Positions 31,924 through 40,104 are shown, counted from the first letter of the stretch. The stretch: 56,056 bases of DNA from CAZTAO01 sp964611645 (GCA_964611645.1 CAZTAO010000028.1:1-56056), one strand, 5' to 3'. Notes: generated by a model not told the origin, from the sequence alone. Numbers and translations are program-made.

Positions 31924-34706
31924 TAATACACAGACACAGAGGTCAGCCGTGGCGTGTTGCCGCCGTTTGTGGCGCCCAGGGCCAGCCTGTATTGCACCCA
32001 GCCGCCGTCCTGCTTGAACCCCGCGCCCGCGCCGTCCCCCTTTTCAAACCAGGAGCAATTTGTGCCGTCGGGGCCTTGCCACGGGGCGTTTTCGAGCGCT
32101 TCTTTTGATGCCGCGGACCGGAACTGCGCCCGAACCCACGTCCTTGCCTGTATCTCGGCTTCCCAGTCGATGCCGAGGATCCGGCTTCCGTCCGGAAGCT
32201 GTTGGGCGTTGGAGACGTAGTGCTCTTCGGGCGAGCGGTCCATCACGTTGCCCGGGTCGACCGCGAACATCCCGTGGGGGCCGTCCGTGGGCAGCTTGGT
32301 TGTGTGGTTCGGCAGGAAGCCCTCCGGCCCATTCCACCAGACCTTGGATTCCCCGGAATGGTTGCCGTAGGTCTTGTGGTGTGCGACTGCCAGGTCGATG
32401 TAGCCGTCGTGGTTGAAGTCGCCTGCTATGCAACCGCATGCGGAGTGGCCATACAGCCTCGACCGGTTCTCCACGGAGTAATGCCCGCCGGGTGAACCCC
32501 AGTATATGTAGCAGTCCACATCGCGGTCACGGCCGCCGTTGTATACGGCCACGTATATATCCAGGTGCCCGTCGCGGTTGAAGTCGGCGATGGTGATGTC
32601 ACCGCCGGAATGGTTGGGCAGCATCGATTTGCGGTCTTCGCGATAACCGTCCGGGCCGCCCCAGTAGATGTAGAGGTAGGAGTCCTTGGGTTGGGCGTTG
32701 CTCAGCGACTGGTAGCTGCAGATGATGAGGTCGGGGTAGCCGTTGCCATTGAGGTCGGCTACCTGCGCGCGGTCCGCTCCCTCGACGCTGAGCCAGGTCG
32801 ACCGCTCCATGCTGAAGCCGTCCGGCCCGCCCCAGAGGATCAGGCTGCGAGGGCCGTAAATCTGGGCGATGAAGATGTCCAGCCAGCCGTCCTGGTTGAA
32901 GTCTGCCGCCACGACCCCGCGCGGCTCCCAGTACTTCTGGCCGTCCGGAGTGTCGTAACCCCGGGGCTCGTGTGGGGGAGCGAAATCCGGGTCCTTGATG
33001 TCGGGATCCAGTATGATCTTCTGCGGATTCTCGAGATCGTATCCATCGGGGCCGCCCTTGAATATCAGGAGGACAGGGTTCTGGAAGCCGGCGGCGGCAA
33101 TGTCCAGATACCCGCTATGGCGGAAGTCGCCGACTGCGGAGCCGTGAGTGCGCCTGGTCGGCAGCACGAGTTTGCGCTCCGGATCAAAGCCATCCGGGCC
33201 GTTCCAGTAGATGAAAGACCCCGGGTCCAGGTGCGGCGCATTTTCGGCGCAGTTGCCGACAAAGATGTCCGCCCAGCCGTCATCGTTGAAGTCGACGCCC
33301 ATGGCATCCGGCGCGGCCCAGGTCGGCAGTTCGGCGCGGCGATCGGGGCTGAATCCGTCCGGCCCGCCCCAGTAGAGGTAGGCGTTGACATCCCCGCGCA
33401 CTCGCCCGCCTGTGTGGTTGACCAGCAATATCTGCGGGTTGGGGTCATCGCAGGTTCGACCGGCAAATATGGCCCCGGCGTCGTGGCTGACCAGCCTCAC
33501 AGGCTCAGGTTCCACACCGCTCGTGCAACCTTCGTAGATCACGGACTCGAACGTGTTGAGGACGTCTGTCCGGCCCTGGCAGACTGCAACATCGCCGAAG
33601 CCGTTGCCGTTAAGGTCGGCGATGAGGACGTCGCGCGCGCTGATGGTTTTGATGGCGGTCTTGCGATCATCCGACCACGGCTTGCCGGCCTCGCCCCAGT
33701 AGATGAAGGAGTCCTCGATCTCATCGCGGTTCTTGCAGCATACTACTACCAGGTCGCTGGAGCCATTGCCGTTGGTATCCCCCACTGCCGCCGCGATTGG
33801 GTTCACCAAGTCGAGGTCGAAGTCACGCACGAACTGCCGGTCTTTACTCAGCTTGTAGAAGACTGCCTTGCCTTCTTCTTCGCGGAACAGGAGCTTGGAG
33901 CCGTTGGCGTCGAGTATCTTGGGAGCCCAGCCCTCGACGAACATGATCCACCACATTGTGGAGGACGGCGCCTCGCCGGTTCCCGCGTCTTCCCCGCCCA
34001 CAAAGCTGCAGCGTTCCAAATCGAAGCCATCCGGCCCGCCCCACAGCACCATCGGCTTGCTGCCCTTTACCCGCAGGAAGAGGTCGGCGTAGCCGTCGCC
34101 GTCGATGTCCGCAGCGGTCATGTGGGTGATCTCAAGCTGGAGGTCCACGTGCTGGGTGGCGTCGAAGCCGCGTTCGTTTTGGTAGAACACCATCAGCCTG
34201 GCGTTGCTGGAGAATGCGATTGCGGGCTTGCCGGTGCCTTTGAAGTCGCCGATTGCCGCCGCTCTGCCATCGGGCACGGGCAGGTCTATCTTGTATCGCT
34301 CGCTGAGGCCCTCGGGGCAGCCGTAGTATACGAACGCGGTCATATCGGAGTGGGTGCCGTTGCACTGGTTCACAAGCACGAAATCGTCGTAGCCATCGCC
34401 ATTGAGGTCGCCGACCGCCCCGGCGTAGCCGCCGAGCGAGGTAAGTTCGGTGAGTTCTGCCTTGCCGAGTGGGTCTCGATAGACACCGGACGGCGGGCGC
34501 TCGTTCATATCCTGGCTGTTCACGAAGAACAGGTCCATGTAGCCGTCGTTGTTGAAGTCGAACCTGCGGATTCGCTGGAGAATACCCTTGTCCCGTGAGC
34601 AGTAGATGTTCTGCCCGCCGTTGCCGAACGTCCCGTCGGCGAAGTCCGCGTAACCTTCCTCGCGCCAAACCTTAGCGCCCTCAAACCCCTGCTTCTGTGA
34701 ACTCAC
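31914..34706 (-). CDS. Large FG-GAP/VCBS beta-propeller protein
   Basis: This 930-residue protein is built from about twelve FG-GAP/VCBS units with calcium loops: FDFNNDGYMDLFFVN, GDLNGDGYDDFVLVN, ADIDGDGYADLFLRV, GDTNGNGSSDLVVV, VDFNDDGWADIFVGN, ADFNQDGWLDIFIAQ, ADFNRDGHLDIYVAVY, GDFNHDGYIDLAVAHH and others. This predicts at least one seven-bladed propeller. The last 100 residues (WVRAQFRSAASKEALENAPW, WVQYRLALGATNGGNTPRLT) form a separate beta domain. No signal peptide is seen, which is odd for this normally extracellular type. GTG 34706 has AAGGAG 6 bases upstream; the frame can extend to 34736. The binding target is unknown. Confidence 0.88.
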   Translation of the reverse strand: MSSQKQGFEGAKVWREEGYADFADGTFGNGGQNIYCSRDKGILQRIRRFDFNNDGYMDLFFVNSQDMNERPPSGVYRDPLGKAELTELTSLGGYAGAVGDLNGDGYDDFVLVNQCNGTHSDMTAFVYYGCPEGLSERYKIDLPVPDGRAAAIGDFKGTGKPAIAFSSNARLMVFYQNERGFDATQHVDLQLEITHMTAADIDGDGYADLFLRVKGSKPMVLWGGPDGFDLERCSFVGGEDAGTGEAPSSTMWWIMFVEGWAPKILDANGSKLLFREEEGKAVFYKLSKDRQFVRDFDLDLVNPIAAAVGDTNGNGSSDLVVVCCKNRDEIEDSFIYWGEAGKPWSDDRKTAIKTISARDVLIADLNGNGFGDVAVCQGRTDVLNTFESVIYEGCTSGVEPEPVRLVSHDAGAIFAGRTCDDPNPQILLVNHTGGRVRGDVNAYLYWGGPDGFSPDRRAELPTWAAPDAMGVDFNDDGWADIFVGNCAENAPHLDPGSFIYWNGPDGFDPERKLVLPTRRTHGSAVGDFRHSGYLDIAAAGFQNPVLLIFKGGPDGYDLENPQKIILDPDIKDPDFAPPHEPRGYDTPDGQKYWEPRGVVAADFNQDGWLDIFIAQIYGPRSLILWGGPDGFSMERSTWLSVEGADRAQVADLNGNGYPDLIICSYQSLSNAQPKDSYLYIYWGGPDGYREDRKSMLPNHSGGDITIADFNRDGHLDIYVAVYNGGRDRDVDCYIYWGSPGGHYSVENRSRLYGHSACGCIAGDFNHDGYIDLAVAHHKTYGNHSGESKVWWNGPEGFLPNHTTKLPTDGPHGMFAVDPGNVMDRSPEEHYVSNAQQLPDGSRILGIDWEAEIQARTWVRAQFRSAASKEALENAPWQGPDGTNCSWFEKGDGAGAGFKQDGGWVQYRLALGATNGGNTPRLTSVSVYYGC

Positions 34707-34799
34707 AACAATCTCCTTAATGGTTCTGGCTGCCACAAATAGAGGACAGACCTACCCTGTCCACGGGCGCTGGTTCTGTCCCCATTTTTCCACAAAGTA

Positions 34800-34828
34800 A
34801 GTCTACTTCTAGTCCATCGCTAAGTCAA
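34800..34828 (-). promoter_or_regulatory. FG-GAP gene promoter
   Basis: Minus-strand TTGACT (34828-34823), 17-bp spacer and TAGACT (34805-34800), about 95 bases before the start. Confidence 0.5.
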
Positions 34829-34893
34829 GAATTTGGGGGAGACGGGTTTATCCGCAGATGGCGTAGATGGGGGTGACGCTCCTTGGTTGGGGT

Positions 34894-34922
34894 TTGACAC
34901 GGCGACCACTTGGTATTATGCT
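34894..34922 (+). promoter_or_regulatory. Toxin-antitoxin operon promoter
   Basis: TTGACA (34894-34899), 17 bp and TATGCT (34917-34922), 34 bases before the toxin ATG. TATTATGCTATATATGGAAT around the -10 is AT-rich and likely the autoregulatory site. Confidence 0.6.
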
Positions 34923-34955
34923 ATATATGGAATATACACTGACGGACAGAGGCTG

Positions 34956-35327
34956 ATGGATGTAGTCTTTTTCAAAGACACGGACGGGTCGGTCCCAGTG
35001 ATGGACTGGCTGGACGAGGTGGTTGCCAGACGCGACTTGCGAATAGCAGCCAAGTGCCGCGTGCGCATTGAACTCCTGCAAGACCAGGGCGAGAAGCTTC
35101 GCAGGCCATATGCGGACTACTTGCAGGATGGCATATACGAGTTGCGCATCGCGTTCGGAACGGTCAACTATCGTATCCTTTACTTCTTCAGCGGTTCCGA
35201 GGCTGTCATCGTGCTTGCGCACGGGCTGACCAAGGAGGCTGAGATTCCGCCACGGGATATCCAGATAGCAGTCAAGAGGCGCGAGCTATTCGAGGGCGAC
35301 CCCAAGAGGTACACATACCATGAGTGA
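34956..35327 (+). CDS. higB: HigB/RelE-type toxin (phage Gp49-like)
   Basis: This 123-residue protein belongs to the Gp49-like branch of the RelE/ParE superfamily, ribosome-dependent mRNA interferases. It opens VVFFKDTDGSVPVMDWLDEV. Then come RIELLQDQGEKLRRPYADYL, GIYELRIAFGTVNYRILYFF and VIVLAHGLTKEAEIPPRDIQ, in family order. ATG 34956 matches the usual N-terminus; the frame upstream to 34833 overlaps the promoter. The toxin comes first and the antitoxin overlaps its end by 8 bases, the HigBA order. Confidence 0.9.
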   Translation: MDVVFFKDTDGSVPVMDWLDEVVARRDLRIAAKCRVRIELLQDQGEKLRRPYADYLQDGIYELRIAFGTVNYRILYFFSGSEAVIVLAHGLTKEAEIPPRDIQIAVKRRELFEGDPKRYTYHE

Positions 35328-35646
35328 AAACAAGAGAACCACGGCTGATGCCGTTGAGATTATCGACCGCCGCTTCGGCGGGGGTGAGGGCTGGGACAGA
35401 GAGGTTGCCGAGGAGTCACTGAAGATGAATGTCGGGCAGCTAGTCCACGACCTGCGGGTGGAGTCTGGGCTCTCCCAGAAAGGGCTCGCTGCGCGTGTCG
35501 GCACCAGCCAGTCCGTGATCTCAAGGGTAGAGAACGCAGACTATGAGGGCAGCGCCCTTCAGGTGTTGGCAAGAGTCTGCATGGCGCTGCGCAGAGAGAT
35601 CAGCGTGGGCAGAACCAGCGCGGGCGCGCGGGTTACCGCGCGGTGA
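35320..35646 (+). CDS. higA: HigA-type antitoxin (XRE helix-turn-helix)
   Basis: This 108-residue DNA-binding antitoxin has an XRE domain at about 40-95 (LVHDLRVESGLSQKGLAARV, GTSQSVISRVENADYEGSAL). The first 38 residues (NKRTTADAVEIIDRRFGGGE, WDREVAEESLKMNVGQ) probably contact the toxin. It overlaps higB by 8 bases and the next gene by 4 bases, so all three are translationally coupled. It should neutralise HigB and repress the promoter at 34894. Confidence 0.92.
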   Translation: MSENKRTTADAVEIIDRRFGGGEGWDREVAEESLKMNVGQLVHDLRVESGLSQKGLAARVGTSQSVISRVENADYEGSALQVLARVCMALRREISVGRTSAGARVTAR

Positions 35647-35930
35647 TACCGGAGGGGTCCCGGAATACCAGAGGGTGTGAGGCGCAGGACTCATTCGAGG
35701 CGCTGCTTCGACAAGCCTTGGCGGATGGGCATACGGAGCTTGCCGACCGGCTGGATCAGATCATGCACCACATCGCCTACACCACCGGCTCCGAACTGAT
35801 CGGGGAGCTTGGATTGGCTGTCCGGGAGTTCGAGCGCAGCAAGCCAACCGTCAGCCCGGAATTGCGGCAACTGCTGAGAGACTGCAAGCGGGTGGTGAGG
35901 CGAGTTTGGCCGGGGCTTTGGGTTTTGTAG
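35643..35930 (+). CDS. Unknown 95-residue third gene of the toxin-antitoxin operon
   Basis: I do not recognise a family. The frame opens with GTG overlapping the antitoxin stop by 4 bases (GTGA). It encodes an Arg-rich, largely helical protein: DSFEALLRQALADGHTELAD, RLDQIMHHIAYTTGSELIGE, then SPELRQLLRDCKRVVRRVWP. There is no membrane segment or zinc motif. Tight overlap argues that it is a real, co-translated gene. It could be an accessory to the toxin-antitoxin pair or a remnant. GC and composition match its neighbours. Confidence 0.6.
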   Translation: MIPEGSRNTRGCEAQDSFEALLRQALADGHTELADRLDQIMHHIAYTTGSELIGELGLAVREFERSKPTVSPELRQLLRDCKRVVRRVWPGLWVL

Positions 35931-36047
35931 TTGCTGGCTTCGGCAGCGGGATTGTGCTGGCTGCGAGGCTAGCACTTAGTTGAATGCTGCCGAGTAAAGC
36001 CCCCAGGTAACCGGGTAGCCCAGCTTCGCGACGCACTCTGCGATGGC

Positions 36048-36092
36048 AGCCAATAGGACATATACGACATATAGGACCTATGGGACATTGAG
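36048..36092. repeat. ATAGGACATAT/CCTATGGGACAT short repeats
   Basis: CAATAGGACATATACGACAT followed by ATAGGACCTATGGGACAT is a degenerate tandem of an 8-10 base unit (GGACATAT) ending at the stop codon of the PQQ gene. The rest of 35931-36093 shows nothing recognisable. Confidence 0.5.
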
Positions 36093-36093
36093 T

Positions 36094-37329
36094 CTACCTC
36101 ACCGTCCACAACGTAACGCTCTCAGCATCCTTGGTAATAATCCGATTGCCGGAGACTATAAACGATGCATAGGTCGGGGCGTCGGAGACCTTGAATCGAG
36201 CTTCTTCCTTGTATTCCTTCTCGATCGGTCTGAACACTACCAACTGTGAGTCGCTGGGGAGGCCGAAAATCACCGCGCCGGCGTCCACTATGCCCCCATA
36301 GCTTTCCTTGCGTGTCGCTGTATCCACCCACACGGTCTGGCCGGTGGCGGCGTTCATGCAGAAGAAGCTGCCCTTGTCCGAAAGGCCGTAGATGAAACCG
36401 TACCTCAACACAGGCGAACAATAGCCGCAGCCCAGGTCCGGGTTATCCCAGACTTCCCTGGTGACGAACGCATCGCCCTGTTTGGCGACAGTCAGCGCCC
36501 TGGTCCCGCGGCCCTGGCCGGTGTAGATGACTGTCTGGCCGTCGACTATTGGGGTAGAGGAGTTGTAGAAGCGCCTCTCAGTCACAGCGGGGAGAGTCCA
36601 TAGGATCTTGCCGTCGGCCACGGCCACCCCGATCAGGTTCTTGTCGGTCAGGAACACAAGCTGCTTGACCTTCCCAACCGTCATCAGGACTGGGGAGGAA
36701 TAGGAGGGACCGTCTGTGGGCGTCTTCCATTTGATAGCCCCCGTGGCGAGGTCGAAAGCAACTATGGTGCCGTTATCCTTGCCGCCGAGATGGAATATGG
36801 CCATTTTGTCCGCGATGATCGGGGACATCGATGTGTAGAACACCGGCTGGGACCCCTGATACTCTGTGTTCCGCCATAGCTCCTTGCCGTCAGATATATC
36901 CACGCAGCGGACCAGGCCGTCCACCCCAAGCGTGACCATCTTGCCGTTAGCTATAGCCGGTGTGCCCCTGGGGCCGCCGTGGTCCCTGGCGGGGCCGGTT
37001 ATCGTCATCGCCGGGTAGCCGGTCTTCCAGACTTCCTTGCCGGTCGCGGCGTCCAGGCAGAGGGTTACCTCGTCCCCGCCCTGCCGGGTGAAGACGTATA
37101 TCCTCTTGCCGACGAGCACGGGCGTTGCGTCCGCCGCGCCGGCCACCGAACCGACCGTGACCTTCCATACCTGGGTCAGTTCCTTGGGCCATACCTTGGG
37201 AGCTGCGAACTTTGCCGCCTTGCCGTCGCGGTTCATCCCGCGCCACTGTGGCCAGTCCTGCGCCATCGCGCAGGTTGCGCTTGCCAGGATCACTACGGCT
37301 GCCGCTATGCCGATCAGTCTGTTCTTCAT
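36094..37329 (-). CDS. Exported PQQ-like beta-propeller protein
   Basis: This 411-residue protein has a signal peptide (1-23, AMA-Q). DWPQWRGMNRDGKA and repeated propeller blades follow, each with an aliphatic-DxxTGxxxW closing motif: CLDAATGKEVWKT, CVDISDGKELWRN, AFDLATGAIKWKT, AVADGKILWTL and CMNAATGQTVWVD. The WPQWRG opening is common in surface or periplasmic PQQ-repeat proteins of Planctomycetes-like bacteria. Residues for binding the PQQ cofactor are not evident, so a binding or scaffolding role is likelier than a dehydrogenase. ATG 37329 follows AGGAGAGAC. Its function is not determined by context. Confidence 0.88.
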   Translation of the reverse strand: MKNRLIGIAAAVVILASATCAMAQDWPQWRGMNRDGKAAKFAAPKVWPKELTQVWKVTVGSVAGAADATPVLVGKRIYVFTRQGGDEVTLCLDAATGKEVWKTGYPAMTITGPARDHGGPRGTPAIANGKMVTLGVDGLVRCVDISDGKELWRNTEYQGSQPVFYTSMSPIIADKMAIFHLGGKDNGTIVAFDLATGAIKWKTPTDGPSYSSPVLMTVGKVKQLVFLTDKNLIGVAVADGKILWTLPAVTERRFYNSSTPIVDGQTVIYTGQGRGTRALTVAKQGDAFVTREVWDNPDLGCGYCSPVLRYGFIYGLSDKGSFFCMNAATGQTVWVDTATRKESYGGIVDAGAVIFGLPSDSQLVVFRPIEKEYKEEARFKVSDAPTYASFIVSGNRIITKDAESVTLWTVR

Positions 37330-37406
37330 TTTTGTCTCTCCTGTATAGAGTCTCGCTTTAGACGGTAGAATGGTGGTGTTGGTAACAAAGAAGCCCCTTT
37401 CCGCCA

Positions 37407-37434
37407 ACACCTAACACCTAACACCCAGCACCTA
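37407..37434. repeat. Four-unit heptanucleotide array at the lysS stop codon
   Basis: ACACCTA, ACACCTA, ACACCCA and GCACCTA are head to tail. The lysS stop TAG (37434-37432) is the beginning of the last unit, read TAGGTGC on the minus strand, the same phase as at 31910. Confidence 0.9.
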
Positions 37435-38991
37435 CTCCGGCCTCATCTGTGGGAACAGCAGGACGTCTCTGATCGAGTCCTGGTTGGTGAAGAGCATTAC
37501 CAGGCGGTCGATCCCGATCCCTAGCCCGCCTGTGGGTGGCATGCCGTATTCGAGCGCCCGCAGGAAGTCGTCATCCATCGGGTGGGCTTCCACGTCTCCC
37601 GCCGCCCGCATAGCCGACTGTGTCTGGAAACGTTCCTTCTGGTCGATGGGGTCGTTGATCTCCGAATATGCCGGGGCAATCTCCCTGGTGCCTATGTAAA
37701 GGTCGAATCGGCGGACGAACTTCTCATTCCCCGGTATCTTCTTGGCCAGCGGAGATGTCTCTATCGGGAAGTCTGTCACAAAGGTTGGCTGTATCAGATG
37801 GGGTTCGACGAAGCGTTCGTGGATCTTCTCGATGATCCCGCCGATCATGTGCTCGTTCTCCGTTGACAGACCCAGCCCTTCCATCGCGGCTAATGCGCTT
37901 TCAAGGCTCGAAAATGCTTCCGGCTTTACCCCCGAATACTGCTCGATGCCCTGGAGGATCGGTAACCGCGGCCAGGGAGGGGTGAGGTCGATCTCCTGTG
38001 TTTTGTATGGTATGGTGAGCTTGCCGAAGACTGTGTTAGCGACGTAACTGAAAAGGTCCTCGAGGAGCTTCATCATGTCTTCCAGGTTCGCGTACGCCTC
38101 GTAGCTCTCAAGCATGGTAAACTCGGGATTATGGCGCGTGGAAAGGCCTTCGTTTCGGAAGACCCGGCCTATTTCGTAGACTTTCTCCATCCCGCCGACT
38201 ATCAGCCGCTTCAAGTACAGCTCCAGAGATATGCGCAGGTGGAGGTCGATCTGGAGGGCGTTGTGGTGGGTGTTGAAAGGCCTCGCCGCCGCGCCGCCAG
38301 CCACCGATTGCAGCACCGGCGTCTCTACTTCCAGATACCCCCGGGAGTCGTAGAAGCTGCGAATCGCGCGGACTATCCTGGACCGGTTCTCGAAGACCTC
38401 GCGGCTGTCTTCGTTGATGATGAGGTCAAGGTACCGCTGGCGGTAGCGCTGCTCGGTGTCTTGCAGGCCGTACCACTGCTGGTCGCCCTTTTCCTTGCCG
38501 AACGGGATCGGGCGAATGCTCTTGGAAAGCACCGTGAGTTTGTTTACGTGGACGCTGACCTCGCCGGTCCGGGTCCTGAACACAAAGCCCTCTGCTCCGA
38601 CGAAGTCTCCCAGGTCCAGCAGCTTCACAAGCTCGTAGTCCTCGCCGAGGTCATCGCGCTTGAGGTAGAGTTGGATCTTGCCCTTGCGGTCCAGGATGTG
38701 GGCGAACGCGGCCTTGCCCATAAGCCGGTGGGAAACGAGCCTCCCCGCAAGCGCCACCAGCATCTCGGGCTTTTCAGCCGACTCTTCCGACGGTTCCACG
38801 CTCTCGAAAGCCGCTATCACGTCGGCGCTGAACGGCTCCGCCTCCGACTTCGTGCCGTCCGGCAGGTTGATGACCGCCGAGCGAGGGTATCGCTCCTGGG
38901 CGAACGGATCGTCGCCTATCTCCCGCATCTTCTGCAATTTCTCAAGCCTGGTGGCTATTAGTTCCTGTTCCGGTATCTGATGCTCTTCCAC
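37432..38991 (-). CDS. lysS: Lysyl-tRNA synthetase, class II
   Basis: This enzyme charges tRNA-Lys. At 519 residues it is slightly long because of an acidic insertion (about 50-75, SEAEPFSADVIAAFESVEPS) before the OB-fold anticodon domain. Class II motifs are all present: motif 1 VETPVLQSVAGGAAARPF (about 222), motif 2 FRNEGLSTRHNPEFTMLE (about 277) and motif 3 GLGIGIDRLVMLFTN (about 490). MRAAGDVEAHPMDDDFLRAL is also diagnostic. It starts at GTG 38991, preceded by GGAGTGA. The greA gene lies upstream on the same strand but has its own terminator. Confidence 0.97.
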   Translation of the reverse strand: MEEHQIPEQELIATRLEKLQKMREIGDDPFAQERYPRSAVINLPDGTKSEAEPFSADVIAAFESVEPSEESAEKPEMLVALAGRLVSHRLMGKAAFAHILDRKGKIQLYLKRDDLGEDYELVKLLDLGDFVGAEGFVFRTRTGEVSVHVNKLTVLSKSIRPIPFGKEKGDQQWYGLQDTEQRYRQRYLDLIINEDSREVFENRSRIVRAIRSFYDSRGYLEVETPVLQSVAGGAAARPFNTHHNALQIDLHLRISLELYLKRLIVGGMEKVYEIGRVFRNEGLSTRHNPEFTMLESYEAYANLEDMMKLLEDLFSYVANTVFGKLTIPYKTQEIDLTPPWPRLPILQGIEQYSGVKPEAFSSLESALAAMEGLGLSTENEHMIGGIIEKIHERFVEPHLIQPTFVTDFPIETSPLAKKIPGNEKFVRRFDLYIGTREIAPAYSEINDPIDQKERFQTQSAMRAAGDVEAHPMDDDFLRALEYGMPPTGGLGIGIDRLVMLFTNQDSIRDVLLFPQMRPE

Positions 38992-39035
38992 TCACTCACT
39001 CCACTCTATTCAGTTCACGGGAAGCAAGTAGCAAC

Positions 39036-39105
39036 GTCATGCTGAACTCGATTCAGCATCTCCTTTCGGTCTAGAGGAGACCCTGAAACAAGTTCAGGGT
39101 GACGT
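39036..39105. repeat. GTCATGCTGAACTCGATTCAGCATCTC repeat
   Basis: GTCATGCTGAACTCGATTCA runs into GCATCTCC, and after a short gap comes GAGGAGACCCTGAAACAAGT then TCAGGGTGACG. Each half is a palindrome. The second half is shared with 31821-31851. Confidence 0.7.
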
Positions 39106-39146
39106 ATACACGTGACTTAGCGTGAACCACTTAGTAATCGCCTGTT

Positions 39147-39184
39147 ACAAAAAGAAAGCCCCGCGGTAAACGTACCCGCAGGGC
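39147..39184 (-). terminator. greA intrinsic terminator
   Basis: On the minus strand GCCCTGCGG (39184-39176) pairs with CCGCGGGGC (39166-39158), with one G/T-type mismatch, and is followed by TTTCTTTTTGT. Confidence 0.85.
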
Positions 39185-39270
39185 CTACTTCTATCCAGCA
39201 AGCTGGTTTTCCTCTATTTGCCGACTCTGCCGAGCCGGGCCACACTTGTTCACCCGCCTTGGTGGAACAA

Positions 39271-39750
39271 CTATTTGGTTATGTCCAGAATCTTGTATTC
39301 CACTCTGCCGGCTGGTATCTTGATTCTCACGATGTCGCCGACTTTGGCTCCCACAAGGGCCTCGCCCACCGGTGACTCGTTTGAGATCTTATCTTCCGCC
39401 GGATCGGCCTCAAAGGTGCCAACTATGGTCCAGTTCAGCTCATCGCCATTCTCAAGATCCTGCAGCAGCACCTTGCAGCCGATGCCAACCTGGTCCGTAT
39501 TAACGTCTTCCAGCAGCCTCGCGGCCCCGATGATGTCTCTCAACTCATCGATTCGACCTTCAACGTAAGCCATCTCATTCTTGGTATATTCATAATCGGT
39601 GTTCTCTGAGAGTTCCTCACCGTTATCCATAGCTTCACGTAGCCGGTCCGCCAGACGTCGCCGCTCGACATGTTTCAGTCGATCCAGTTCGTCTTCCATC
39701 TTCCGAAGACCGTCCGAACTCAGGACTACTTCTCTTCTTGTTGCTTGCAT
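39271..39750 (-). CDS. greA: Transcription elongation factor GreA
   Basis: This factor (159 aa, normal length) restarts backtracked RNA polymerase by stimulating transcript cleavage. The N-terminal coiled coil (about 10-80) has LSSDGLRKMEDELDRLKHVE, and the tip has GEELSENTDYEYTKNEMAYV with the catalytic acidic pair. The C-terminal FKBP-like domain has DEKISNESPVGEAL-type sequence (here EDKISNESPVGEALVGAKVG). ATG 39750 follows AAGGTGAG; GTG 39759 overlaps that site. A promoter is at 39889-39917. Confidence 0.96.
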   Translation of the reverse strand: MQATRREVVLSSDGLRKMEDELDRLKHVERRRLADRLREAMDNGEELSENTDYEYTKNEMAYVEGRIDELRDIIGAARLLEDVNTDQVGIGCKVLLQDLENGDELNWTIVGTFEADPAEDKISNESPVGEALVGAKVGDIVRIKIPAGRVEYKILDITK

Positions 39751-39888
39751 AGTACTCACCTTCTCTCATGGCACAACCCCGTTGCGCCATTCGGGTCTCC
39801 ACCAGACCCTGCCGTTTTCCAGATTGTCAGACTTACACTTATTACGTCACGGCGACTCTTGTTCCGTGTAGATGTTTGACGCATGGCC

Positions 39889-39917
39889 GATATAGTATGT
39901 TCCTTTGTCTACCTCAA
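39889..39917 (-). promoter_or_regulatory. Probable greA promoter
   Basis: Minus-strand TTGAGG (39917-39912), 17-bp spacer and TATATC (39894-39889), leaving a 130-base leader before greA. The leader shows no clear hairpin. Confidence 0.5.
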
Positions 39918-39973
39918 CTTATTTGTGCGGCAACTAAATAAGCAATAATTCCAATTATGTCGCGCTCTTTGTT

Positions 39974-40104
39974 GAGTTGGCCGCCGACAAGCGGCGGCCA
40001 ACTCGTTCCTGCCCCCACGGGCAGTTGAGGTTCTCCGCGTGGGGGTAGAGTTCATGACCGAAGGCGGTCACTTCAACCACCGGCTAAAACTCTAGCCCGC
40101 ACGG
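39974..40104. ncRNA. Strongly structured intergenic region, candidate RNA or element end
   Basis: Several perfect stems pack into 131 bases. GAGTTGGCCGCCG/CGGCGGCCAACTC (39974-40004) is a 13-bp stem. CTGCCC-CCAC-GGGCAG (40009-40024) competes with CCCCCACG/CGTGGGGG (40012-40019 with 40038-40045). TAGAGTT/AACTCTA (40046-40052 with 40088-40094) encloses TGACCG-AAGG-CGGTCA (40055-40070). It matches no riboswitch, tmRNA, SRP, 6S or RNase P pattern that I know. An IS200/IS605-type end without its gene is another explanation. Confidence 0.4.

Noticed and set aside
32565..34598. Long open frame of 677 codons opposite the FG-GAP gene
   Set aside because: It is the antisense shadow of a high-GC repetitive gene; it has no ribosome-binding site or family motif, while the minus strand shows clear calcium-loop repeats.
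39974..40104. Known riboswitch, tmRNA, 6S, SRP or RNase P RNA
   Set aside because: None of the conserved core sequences of these RNAs is present; kept only as an unassigned structured region.
39974..40104. Complete IS200/IS605 element
   Set aside because: No TnpA or TnpB-like reading frame exists nearby; only hairpins are present.
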